A DNA stretch of 64,000 nucleotides from an uncultured Bacteroidales bacterium (GTDB taxonomy: Bacteria > Bacteroidota > Bacteroidia > Bacteroidales > UBA932): assembly GCA_945487035.1 (NCBI GenBank), contig CALYTI010000001.1:62001-126000 (forward strand). Reading direction: 5' to 3'. The position numbers and the translations under genes are program-made. Positions within the stretch are counted from its first letter, which is position 1. Each line of letters begins with the position of its first letter. This document shows, one piece after another, positions 55,470 through 64,000 of the stretch. The notes below the pieces were generated by a model, which had not been told where the DNA came from, did not search any database, and saw nothing but the letters and a program-made list of their open reading frames with translations.

Positions 55470-56930
55470 TCACCTACTCCCAAACAGATCCTCCAGCGAA
55501 ACCACATGGTTAACCACATCCGTATTCTCCCCCTTCGCAACACCAAAAGAAGCCACCACTGCAACCTGAATCGAATGGGTCTTATCGTGTTGCGGGCTAT
55601 CTTCAAAAGCAGCAATCTTCCTCCTGATGTTGTGATTGTACTCCGCGGTCATTGCAAAAACGCTCTCGGAAAACTTCATCTCGCACAGATAGTCCGTCCT
55701 TGAGGCATCGCTCACCAAAACAAGGTCAATCTGCGCTCCGGTGCCATCCTGAGATTTCCCGCTCCAACAGAAGTTTCTGTCCACAGAATAAATGTGAAGC
55801 GCCTCCTGCAACTGCTTCAGATGCGATACGCACAGCAGTTCAAAGGTCTCCCCTGCCCAAGAATAGAATTTTCCTGTCCGGTTGATTGTATGCCACATTC
55901 CACTTTTGTTCTGAATTCCGTCAATGAATCTCAAATAGAACAAAGAGAAGAAATCCGTAAGCTGATAAACGGTCTCCACGCGCTCCTTGCCGTATCTCGG
56001 ATACTTTCGTATAATACCTGATTCATACAGATTGTCCAAAAGTTTGGAGAATGTGCCGCCAGCCGTCAATCCGGTCGCTTCCAATATCTCCGACTGAGTC
56101 ATACCATAGAACTTGCGGCCGAGTGCCTTTACAATTTCCACATACTTCTCCTTGCTTGAGTACAATCCGGCATAAACATCCCTGAACTCCTGGTGGATAT
56201 TATCATCCGCAAAGAAGAGTCTATCTATGTTGTCCGTCAAAGTAAGGTCATTACGAAGTTTACCCATATAGAAAGGCACGCCTCCGAAAGCCATATAACT
56301 CAGAGCAATCTCGTATCTGGACATATGAAACCCCTCCCTCTTGTAGAACTGTTCACATTCAGCCAAGGTGAAAGGAAGGAGCTTGATTTTCTCCGTCAGT
56401 CGTCCGTGAAGACCGCCATAGTCCCGGATTACATTGTCGAGCATCCAGCTCGTGGCTGATCCACATACGATGAGAATGATATTTCTTTGACTGTCAGCCC
56501 AGGAGTTCCAGAAATAGCCCAACTCGGAAATCAACTCTGAAGATTGCGGACCGGCGAGCCAAGGCAGTTCGTCAATGAAGACCACCTTTCTCTTATTCCT
56601 TTTAGCTGAAAGAAGTATCCTCAGAAGGAGAAAAGCCTCTCTCCAGCTGCCAGGCGCCGAATGTTTCGGGTCAAGACCAGCAAGTATCAGTGAATCATAG
56701 AAATGTGACAGCTGCAACTTGCGATATGATTCATAGTCTTTTTCTTCATCCTTCACGTAAGTTCCCACTACAGAGAAAAGAATTTTGTTACGGAAGAACT
56801 CATTCACAAGATACGATTTACCTACCCGTCGCCTGCCATAAACTGCTACGAATTCCGACTTCCTGGATTGATACATCCGTTCGAGGAGTTCCTTCTCCGC
56901 TCTTCTTCCAATTATAGTTTCTCTTGCCAT
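55470..56930 (-). CDS. ATP-binding protein of the archaeal-type ATPase / DUF234 family
   Basis: 'RRAEKELLERMYQSRKSEFVAVYGRRRVGKSYLVNEFF', 'VVFIDELPWLAGPQSSELISELGYFWN', C-terminal 'DLVLVSDASRTDYLCEMKFSE'. Confidence 0.9.
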   Translation of the reverse strand: MARETIIGRRAEKELLERMYQSRKSEFVAVYGRRRVGKSYLVNEFFRNKILFSVVGTYVKDEEKDYESYRKLQLSHFYDSLILAGLDPKHSAPGSWREAFLLLRILLSAKRNKRKVVFIDELPWLAGPQSSELISELGYFWNSWADSQRNIILIVCGSATSWMLDNVIRDYGGLHGRLTEKIKLLPFTLAECEQFYKREGFHMSRYEIALSYMAFGGVPFYMGKLRNDLTLTDNIDRLFFADDNIHQEFRDVYAGLYSSKEKYVEIVKALGRKFYGMTQSEILEATGLTAGGTFSKLLDNLYESGIIRKYPRYGKERVETVYQLTDFFSLFYLRFIDGIQNKSGMWHTINRTGKFYSWAGETFELLCVSHLKQLQEALHIYSVDRNFCWSGKSQDGTGAQIDLVLVSDASRTDYLCEMKFSESVFAMTAEYNHNIRRKIAAFEDSPQHDKTHSIQVAVVASFGVAKGENTDVVNHVVSLEDLFGSR

Positions 56931-57020
56931 GACAACAGTGATTTATACCGTTGCGAATATATGAAAAACTTCCGAGAAACTCAGCGGAAACGGTCAAAAA
57001 TCGACCATTTCCGCTGAGTT

Positions 57021-57710
57021 TTAAAATCCAATCACCCTATGCTGCTTCGTGAACTTTTCCTGACTGCAGAGTTCTTTCAAATAATCCAGAGAATAACCCT
57101 CCCCGGTAAGGACCCTGTTCATAGTAACCTTCCTCACCACATTGTCGATTTCACCACCGGAAAGATTGTAGTTCTCGGCAAGGAACACTGCGTCATCTTC
57201 ATTGAGACCGTGCAACTTGTCCATCCAGATATGTTTCTTGGCCTCAACGCCGGGTCTCTCGAACTTTATCTTGAAAAGGAAGCGCCTCTCAAATGCCGGA
57301 TCCAGGCTGCTTTCAAGGTTAGTTGTGGCGATGAGTATCCCCTTCTGCTTCTCCATCTGCTCCAGAATGATGTTCTGGATGGCGTTCTCCGTCTGGTCCA
57401 CACTGCTATGCTTATCTTCCAGACGCTTGCCGAAAATGGCATCCGCCTAATTGAAAAGCAGAATCGGAAGATTCTTTGACTTGCGGCAGAGTTTCTCATA
57501 CTTGGTAAATACGCCCTTGACAAGTTTCTGGCTCTCACCATACCAGCAGGTCTTCATCTCTGAAATATCCACCTGCATCACATCCCTTCCGCTGGCCTTG
57601 GCCAGCTGATAAACCGTCTCCGTCTTTCCTGTTCCCGGCGAGCCATAGAAGAGGGCAGCAACGCCAGTCGGGAGGGCCTGCTCTTCCAACCTTGCCTGCA
57701 GCCGGGCTCT
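57021..57710 (-). pseudogene. N-terminally truncated AAA+ ATPase with in-frame amber codon
   Basis: 'LFYGSPGTGKTETVYQLAKASGRDVMQVD...ILLFN*ADAIFGKRLEDKHSSVDQTENAIQNIILEQMEKQKGILIATTNLESSLDPAFERRFLFKI'; both halves are in the same frame, TAG at 57447-57449. Confidence 0.85.
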
Positions 57711-57937
57711 CCACACGCCAGAATCACTGCTGCCATAGAAGCCGCCATACCGACGCAGACAGTCTCCACAGGGGATTCTATCATCCGCATAGTATCAATT
57801 ATCGCATATCCGGCGCATACGGCTCCGCCGCCCGAGTTGATATACAATTTGATAGGCTCGTGGCTGACCGAGTCGAGATAAAGAAGGGCGGATACGATGG
57901 CGTTGGCCATCTCGGGATTGATTTCGCTTCCGATAAC
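57700..57937 (-). pseudogene. ClpP-like protease internal fragment
   Basis: 'EINPEMANAIVSALLYLDSVSHEPIKLYINSGGGAVCAGYAIIDTMRMIESPVETVCVGMAASMAAVILACG' then loss of homology. Confidence 0.75.
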
Positions 57938-58678
57938 CACAGGGATGCGATCTTCTACATCTTCGGCATTGAAATCAAGAACGACAGGAGCATGGGCTTC
58001 TACATCGCCAGTTCAGATATGGACTCGGGTTCCACCGCCCAATGGATGCTCCACACCCTGTGCCTCAACAATGTGCTTCAGGAGAATGCGGATATGCGAA
58101 GTCGCATCCTTGTCGAGAAGGCTCCGCTGAGCGAACAATATCTCACGGAAGTCATAAGCGCGATGCGTGCGGGAAAGGTAATAAGCCTCAGCTACCAGGG
58201 ATTCACCAGGGACGAAAGCAAGACCTTCCCTGTCAAGCCATATTGCGTCAAGCATTTCAAGCAGAGGTGGTATATGCTGGCGGAGTCCGACCTCGGCCTG
58301 CGCGTCTATGCCCTTGACCGTTTCGTAGATATGGAAGAGCTTGACCAGGACTACGAAATCCCGTCAGACTTCGATGCGGAGGGCTTCTTCAGCAACTACT
58401 TCGGCATCATAGTCAGCGAGGAGCCGGCGGAAGTCAAGTTGAGGGTAGAGCCTTTTCAGGCGAACTATTTCCGCACCCTGCCGCTGCACCACAGCCAGAA
58501 GGAGGCCGAACCTGTGGACGGCTGGCCGGTCTTCACCTACCGCATCGCCACGACCTTCGACTTCATCCAGGAGATACTCTCAAAGGGCCCCGCCGTGGAA
58601 GTACTCGCTCCGCAGAGCCTGCGCCAGGATATCGCCGACACAGCTGCCGCAATGCACCAGTTGTATTCGGAAAAATAA
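57932..58678 (+). pseudogene. N-terminally truncated WYL-domain protein
   Basis: 'NHRDAIFYIFGIEIKNDRSMGFYI...ISLSYQGFTRDESKTFPVKPYCVKHFKQRWYMLAESD...VYALDRF...FFSNYFGIIV'; upstream part of the ORF is the antisense of the ClpP fragment. Confidence 0.75.
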
Positions 58679-59000
58679 TTCTCCGCCGCCCCAGAAATTA
58701 CTGTAAGCGGGGTCCCCGGTGAGGCCTCCGGACTCAAAAGAGCAATTTCACCCCTGCATTTTTGCTCTAACCAAGCATTTACACCATCCTGATGTGAGTA
58801 CACACGAGGAATAGCAATGTTTTACCGATATCGAATGTTATTCCAAATCGTTTGGGGACCGATGTGCCTCGTAAGGCGTTCCAGAAGGGGTGTTTTTATC
58901 GAAAGAAATAGCTCAGAAGTTAAAGAATCGTACATAAATAAACGTTTAGGTTTTTAAACCGATAATTTTTCCTTCCTTGAAGCCGTAAAATTCTTAAAAT

Positions 59001-59942
59001 ATGAAAAAGATAAACCAAACAGAAGAGCGCTATGCCTCGGTACTGTCCGACGCTGGCTTCAAGGCGGTCCTGGGAGACCCCGACAACAAAGATCTCCTTA
59101 TCAGTATCATCAACATCATCCTCGACGGGGAACGAATAGTCCACGACCTGGAGTACCGCAATGTCGAGCTCGGTGCGGATGTCACGGGAAAGAAAGGCAT
59201 ACGCCTTGACCTCTTTTGCCGTGACGAGATGGGGGCTGGCTTTATCGTAGAGATGCAAAAGGCTCGACACAACGACCATTTCTTCAAGAGGTCGGTGTAC
59301 TACGGAGCTCGAGCCCTCTCTCTGCAAATGAAGGCCGGCAAGAGAGAGTATGACTACCAGCCAATCTATGTTATCGGTCTGATGGAGACACGACTCAGCC
59401 CGCAAAGTTTCGCGGATGGAGCCTCCCGGGACAACAAAGTAATTTCACACTATGAATTCATCGAAAGGACCGACTTGATACGAGGAGTTCCGACAATTTC
59501 TTGTAAATTTGTGCAGTTGGGCAATTTCACGAAGACAGCGCAGCAGTGCAAGACCAAGGAGGATCAGTGCTTGTACATTATCAAACACTCCGAGTTCCTT
59601 TCCGGAATGCCTTTCGAAGCTCAGACCGGGGTCGTGGACAAACTGCTTGACGCTTGTGAGGTTGCCGGATTCAATGAGGAGAAACGAATCAAATACGACA
59701 ATGAGAAGATGAGCGAAATTGATTACTTTTACGAAATGGATTGCGAACGCGCCGAGGGTCGCGCCGAGGGTAGGTCTGAAGGTCTTGCCGAGGGGCTCGC
59801 TCAGGGTAGGACTGAAGGCGAACAAGCCAAGGCTGCCGAGGTGGCAAAGGCCATGCTCACGAAGGGGATGGACACTCAGATTGTTGCCGAGTGCACAAAG
59901 TTGAGCTTCGAGCAGGTTGAGGAACTGAAGAAGGGACTTTAG
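59001..59942 (+). CDS. Rpn/PDDEXK_2 family nuclease (transposase-like)
   Basis: 'YASVLSDAGFKAVLGDPDNKDLLISIINIIL', 'RLDLFCRDEMGAGFIVEMQKARHNDHFFKRSVYYGARAL'; C-terminal 'RAEGRAEGRSEGLAEGLAQGRTEGEQ'. Confidence 0.92.
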   Translation: MKKINQTEERYASVLSDAGFKAVLGDPDNKDLLISIINIILDGERIVHDLEYRNVELGADVTGKKGIRLDLFCRDEMGAGFIVEMQKARHNDHFFKRSVYYGARALSLQMKAGKREYDYQPIYVIGLMETRLSPQSFADGASRDNKVISHYEFIERTDLIRGVPTISCKFVQLGNFTKTAQQCKTKEDQCLYIIKHSEFLSGMPFEAQTGVVDKLLDACEVAGFNEEKRIKYDNEKMSEIDYFYEMDCERAEGRAEGRSEGLAEGLAQGRTEGEQAKAAEVAKAMLTKGMDTQIVAECTKLSFEQVEELKKGL

Positions 59943-59966
59943 GCTCAAATTGATTTTTTAGACAAT

Positions 59967-59996
59967 AGCAACTTCCCGTCAGTTCGGGAAGTTGCT
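59967..59996 (+). terminator. Hairpin terminator-like element after the Rpn-type gene
   Basis: AGCAACTTCCCG-tcagtt-CGGGAAGTTGCT; related copy at 60781-60810. Confidence 0.6.
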
Positions 59997-60008
59997 GTTG
60001 TTTGTCTG

Positions 60009-60206
60009 CTAGGCTATCTCCCTTGCAATTGCTGCCTGACGGGAATAGCCGGAATCAGATATCCAAGATTCCTTCGAGAAGAGGGCCTCAATAGCTTCCC
60101 GGCCGTTCTCCGCATCAATCTCACCAAGCACCTGACAGTTCTCCACTTGATTTGATGAAGGGCTTTCGGTATATCCTTCAGTCGTATAAATAAGATATCG
60201 TTTCAT
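60009..60206 (-). CDS. Small hypothetical protein (65 aa)
   Basis: MKRYLIYTTEGYTESPSSNQVENCQVLGEIDAENGREAIEALF; coherent coding sequence. Confidence 0.6.
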   Translation of the reverse strand: MKRYLIYTTEGYTESPSSNQVENCQVLGEIDAENGREAIEALFSKESWISDSGYSRQAAIAREIA

Positions 60207-60367
60207 ATTTTGGACAGTTTATAGTGACCTGGAGCACTCTTGCTATTTGCGTTGCTCCGTGATATCCGGTTATCAGATCTTTGTTGAAAGTGAAATCCAT
60301 CGGATGTTGTCCTTCCTTACAAATTTACTGTTTTTCTCAAATATATCGATATCCCGAATGAAATATT

Positions 60368-60407
60368 AGGGTCGATTTGTCCGGCGGGAGGAGGGGGTGT
60401 TGCAGAA
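60368..60407 (+). repeat. ~40-bp G-rich direct repeat, copy 1
   Basis: agggtcgatttgtccggcgggaggagggggtgttgcagaa; copy 2 at 60844-60884. Confidence 0.85.
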
Positions 60408-60537
60408 AGTTGAAGCTTTTGCATTTACGAAACAGCATCTATCGTGAACAATATTTGTATTGCAATGAGAATAATTTATATCTTTGCAATGTTCCTGCAT
60501 CCGTTATGCAGGCAATAAAATAAAGGAGACACAAACT

Positions 60538-60675
60538 ATGGCAAAACCTATCAAAGAAACGCCAGTCCTCTACGACAACGATGCAGAGCGTCTGGAAATG
60601 GCAGCACACAATGTCGTTCCACTAACAAATGAGGAGCGAATGGAAATTGTCAAGGCATACGATGATGTCAAATAA
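60538..60675 (+). CDS. Small antitoxin-like protein (45 aa)
   Basis: MAKPIKETPVLYDNDAERLEMAAHNVVPLTNEERMEIVKAYDDVK; precedes a truncated GNAT start. Confidence 0.55.
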   Translation: MAKPIKETPVLYDNDAERLEMAAHNVVPLTNEERMEIVKAYDDVK

Positions 60676-60686
60676 TGTTGTGCGCT

Positions 60687-60755
60687 ATGAGTTACTCGTT
60701 CCGTAAATTCAGACCTGATACGGATGTATTAAAGCCGTTCGACTGTGGCCATTAG
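60687..60755 (+). pseudogene. Truncated start of a GNAT acetyltransferase-like gene
   Basis: MSYSFRKFRPDTDVLKPFDCGH-stop; resembles N-termini of TacT-like GNAT proteins ending at 'FDCG'. Confidence 0.5.
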
Positions 60756-60843
60756 GCTAAGATAATAATGTACCAACAACAGCAACTTTCCTTTGGTTCG
60801 GGATGTTGCTGTTATTTGCATGTAGTTTCCTGAAGGGAATCTA

Positions 60844-60884
60844 AGGGTGTATTTATACGGCGGGAGGAGGGGGGTGTTGCAGAA
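60844..60884 (+). repeat. ~40-bp G-rich direct repeat, copy 2
   Basis: agggtgtatttatacggcgggaggaggggggtgttgcagaa. Confidence 0.85.
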
Positions 60885-61255
60885 TGGTTAAGAACCTGCA
60901 AAATATTCTACTTTATGCAGCGTTTTATTTGTCTTTGAGTGCGGTTGTTTGTATCTTTGTGACCGATTAGTAAGTATGGGCTTCACAAAGAATACTGTAC
61001 AGGATACTATCCTTAGCTCACGAGGCGGGATATGCTCCACTCAATTGGGCGATATGCCAATGGGGGGGTAATAGTAGAGGCTTATATATCAAATACTTAC
61101 GCGAGGCACCGGTTTCCGGCAGCCTCGCGCTCGCTTTATATGCCGAGCCCAGCTGCGGGTTTTCCCTACGCTTTTCACAATTGTATATTGCCACCGAAAA
61201 TTGAACAGTTTTGCCACTGAAAAGTGAACAGGCAAAGACCCGGTTGCAAAGGTAT

Positions 61256-62041
61256 TCATTTTTCTGATTTTTGTTTCTGTTTTCGTTCTTTCATCCATTT
61301 TTCCGTGGCCTTGATTCTGAACGATGGACCATTCATATCGACGATGTACGCTTTGAAGGTCAAGCGGTCTACAATTGCCGCTGCAATGACCTTGTCCGTG
61401 AAGATTTGGTCCCACTTATCGAAGCCAAGGTTTGTCGTTATGATAATGGATTTCAGTCCGGCACGGAGAGATATAAGGTTGAACAGGGCCTCGGCCCCCT
61501 CTTTGTCAAAAGACTTGTAGCCACATTCATCAAGTATCGTAAGGTCGTATTTCTCAAAGCGTTTCTGGAGTCTGGACAGCTTCCTCTGCGATTCTGACTC
61601 CTTGATTTCCACGAGCAGTCGCGGCACTGAAGCATAGAGGACATTGTATCCTGCAAGGCAAGCTTTTATTCCCAAGCCTATGGCCGTATGAGTCTTCCCT
61701 GTACCAGGATTGCCATACATAATGATGTTCTGGTTATCGCGTATAAAGTCAAGCGTTTCGAGCTCCGGCAGAGCGATTGCCATATCTTTTGGCAGTTCGG
61801 CCCTGTCAAGGTCTTCAAGATATTTGAGCTGCGGGAAGTGAGCCTTGTTTATCATAGCCCTCCTGCGCGCCTTGTCACGATATTCCGACTCCCTGTTCAA
61901 GAGTTCTGCCAAGAAGCGATCGTACGACCACTTTTGGGCTATAGCATCCTTCAAGAGTACATCCAGACTGCCTTTGACGCCCCCGAGCTTGAGCATCCGG
62001 CAGTTGTCATTTATGGATTGTAAGTATGAGCCCTCCATCAT
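61256..62041 (-). CDS. istB: IS21-family helper ATPase IstB
   Basis: 'NIIMYGNPGTGKTHTAIGLGIKACLAGYNVLYASVPRLL', 'DLTILDECGYKSFDKEGAEALFNLISLRAGLKSIIITTNLGFDKWDQIF'. Confidence 0.96.
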   Translation of the reverse strand: MMEGSYLQSINDNCRMLKLGGVKGSLDVLLKDAIAQKWSYDRFLAELLNRESEYRDKARRRAMINKAHFPQLKYLEDLDRAELPKDMAIALPELETLDFIRDNQNIIMYGNPGTGKTHTAIGLGIKACLAGYNVLYASVPRLLVEIKESESQRKLSRLQKRFEKYDLTILDECGYKSFDKEGAEALFNLISLRAGLKSIIITTNLGFDKWDQIFTDKVIAAAIVDRLTFKAYIVDMNGPSFRIKATEKWMKERKQKQKSEK

Positions 62042-63590
62042 GATTGTACACCTTTTGAGTCAGACTTGAACATATTACCGAGCATTGAAAGGTTTATGGC
62101 AGCCCCGTCTTCAATTGTTTGGCTCCAAGGCAAGTCCAGCACCTGTTCTGAAGAGCGATTATCCACGAGAACTGTTTTGAGACTGTCCAGAGTTATGGTA
62201 TGGATACCTTTCATCTTGGCCACATTGACAGCGGAACAGAGTTCCTGATAGTCATAGTTGTTGTCTTTGCCCCATATCAGCAACTCCACGAAGTCACGAG
62301 GTTTGTCCGCGAAGTAAGTGTCGAAGAGTTTTTGGACGCCGGGGGGCGTTTGACGCAGTGCGTATGAGTTGCGTAATGCCCCAGGCTTGACCTTCAGGAC
62401 TTTCAGGTAATGCTGAATGTCAATGCGGTTGTCGTTGGCAATAAAGCTGCGCTTATGGCGAGCTATCTCGTTCTTGGATACGCCATTGGTGTCGTATATA
62501 ACGATGTCATCGCTATATTTCTTGAACCAGACTTTACGGTTGACGTACTCAAACGGTACTGAGTAACTGACTGTGTCAATATGTATGGTAGACAACTTGT
62601 CCACCTGCCTGAAGTCTGCTTCAAAGCAGGCCATCTCGCCATAGACAGGCAACATTGCAGCAAGTTCTTCCTGGATGAGCACATCTATCTTGGCATTGTC
62701 CTCAAGACAGACCCCAAGCAGATATTCGTTGGCTTCATCGAGACTGTCGAAGTGGTCCCTATGACTGAAGGCCCTGCGCCGAAGTACTTCTACAGCCCTC
62801 TCAACATGTCCTTTTTCATTACCGGAACGCACATTGCAAAAGCGGTGAGCGAAGCCATAGTAGCCTTCAAGTTGGGATAGCTCTACAGTAGGCTTCTTTT
62901 CTCCACCTGTGAAGCTTTTGACAGCAGTACGCATATTGTCATATACCATTGTCTGAGGCACGTGTCCCCAGAAGGAAAAGGCCCGGACGTGGGCTTCCAT
63001 CATCGCCTGCTTATCCTGATGGGTAAACAATCTGCCCCACCTGCCATTGCTGCACAATGCCACAGCGCCCATGTTGAACACTGTGAGACAACCTTTGATA
63101 TAGATTTTCACCTCGCCCCAGTCGAACTCCATAAGTTCTCCTGGAACATACTTCTGTTTGATGAAGCAGTCTTGGACAGATGCCGATATTTGGGCGGTTT
63201 TTTATTACGGATATATCTCACTACTGTTCGATAGGATACCTCATAGCCCTGCCTAAGAAGTGCTTCGTGGATGTCAGTGGCTCTCTTCCGCTGCTTTTTG
63301 AGGCCGGTAGCCAGTTTGATAGCGTTCTGTTCAAGCTCTTTGTCAATCAGAGCCTTGATTTCTGCTGTAAGGACCGGACTGTCCACCTCGCGATCCTTGT
63401 ACTTGGGTTTGGCCTGAAGAAGATCTTCGTATGCTTCAGGATGTTCCTTGTCCGCCACAGTGGCGTTGTAGAGTTTGCGTAGACCGACGACTGTAGTTCG
63501 GCTTACGCCTCGGATTCGGGCAATCTCGCTATTGCTCAGATTGCGGCGAAAGTCTCCAAAGATGTCATTTCGTTTCACGTAATCAATCAT
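62038..63590 (-). CDS. istA: IS21-family transposase IstA, split by a -1 frameshift
   Basis: ORF 63108-63590 (HTH part) and ORF 62038-63132 ('MEFDWGEVKIYI', 'VYDNMRTAVKSF', 'HVERAVEVLRRRAF'); they join by -1 shift at an A6 run (plus-strand T6 at 63198-63203). Confidence 0.9.
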
Positions 63591-63646
63591 TTGCTCGGGT
63601 TTAATAGACCCGAAAGTTAGTAATAATGTTGGGGTGGAAGGCCGCA

Positions 63647-63707
63647 GGCGTGCCCTGCTCTCCGTTCCGTTCGGCTACGCCTCACTCCACTGCGAGCAGG
63701 GCACGCC
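63647..63707. repeat. 14-bp perfect inverted repeat inside the IS, upstream of istA
   Basis: GGCGTGCCCTGCTC (63647-63660) / GAGCAGGGCACGCC (63694-63707). Confidence 0.9.
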
Positions 63708-63809
63708 GATTCCCCTTGCAAATGATCTTCAACTGTTCAATTTTCGATGGCAATCACTGTTCAAATTTGGATGGCAGTGGACACACAATCAACTTATCAA
63801 TATTATTAT

Positions 63810-63963
63810 GCTCAAAAAAACAATTTCTTACGAAACACCGGATATGATGGTGTTTGAGATGCATCCTGAAAGCGGGATGCTGACTGTTACAAGTCCTGTC
63901 TACGGCGAAGAAGGTGAAGCCGGAGCCGACGGATTTCTTACCATCATCGGTGAAGATTATTAA
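63810..63963 (+). CDS. Small hypothetical protein (~50 aa)
   Basis: MLKKTISYETPDMMVFEMHPESGMLTVTSPVYGEEGEAGADGFLTIIGEDY; next ORF (MKNLKTF...) begins at the window edge. Confidence 0.55.
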
Positions 63964-64000
63964 TGGGAGGGCTGAGATATGAAAAATCTTAAAACTTTCG

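Larger units (their letters stand above)
61182..63783 (-). mobile_element. IS21-family insertion sequence
   Basis: istA/istB gene pair with ATGA overlap; ends TGTATATTGCCACCGAAAATTGAACAG and (rc) TGTCCACTGCCATCCAAATTTGAACAG with repeated internal end motifs; 6-bp target duplication CACAAT at 61176-61181 and 63784-63789. Confidence 0.92.

Noticed and set aside
57692-57930. N-terminal part of the 328-aa plus-strand ORF
   Set aside because: It is the antisense of the ClpP fragment; only the part from about NHRDAI onward resembles a WYL protein.
59755-59825. Repeats (gccgagggtcgc...) in the Rpn-type gene as a separate element
   Set aside because: Codes for the EG-rich C-terminal repeat commonly seen in PDDEXK_2 proteins.
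61032-61220. Small ORF MLHSIGRYANGGVIVEAY...
   Set aside because: Runs across the IS21 left end and has no coherent coding features.

Overview
Bacteroidales-type chromosomal window. It is low in RNA genes: I saw no tRNA, rRNA or CRISPR array. Its core (~16.6-45.3 kb) is a large polysaccharide utilization locus (PUL) that looks built for glucomannan/galactoglucomannan with possible xyloglucan-type side activities. It contains an AGE epimerase, GH2, GH31 with a PA14-like insert, an AraC regulator, a GH5+CE7 fusion, SusC/SusD, two surface glycan-binding lipoproteins, GH26, GH5, GH26, GH130, an MFS transporter fused in frame to a GH5, and GH94. Left of it are the end of another PUL (SusD C-terminus, DUF1735/DUF4855 protein, FISUMP-type lipoprotein), a DUF5689-type lipoprotein, a YitT protein, a phospholipid cassette, and a segment bounded by two inverted 108-bp MITE-like elements. 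Right of it are an outer-membrane beta-barrel protein preceded by a heptad-periodic DNA tract, a ZIP transporter, GreA, an XRE/PIN toxin-antitoxin pair, a UmuD-like S24 protein, an exonuclease, a decayed mosaic of AAA/ClpP/WYL fragments, an Rpn-type nuclease, a truncated GNAT module, and an IS21-family element whose 6-bp target duplication is visible. The most interesting signals are: (1) the transporter-GH5 fusion with an internal lipoprotein-like signal; (2) a family of ~36-bp intergenic palindromes in ~50-bp-spaced pairs whose stems change in a compensatory way; (3) the 108-bp MITE pair, one copy supplying the last codons of a HAD gene; (4) the 7-bp-periodic tract; (5) an amber codon at the Walker B position of the AAA fragment; (6) a branched structured element at 11.8 kb. 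All family calls come from reading the sequence and recalled motifs; no database search was run.
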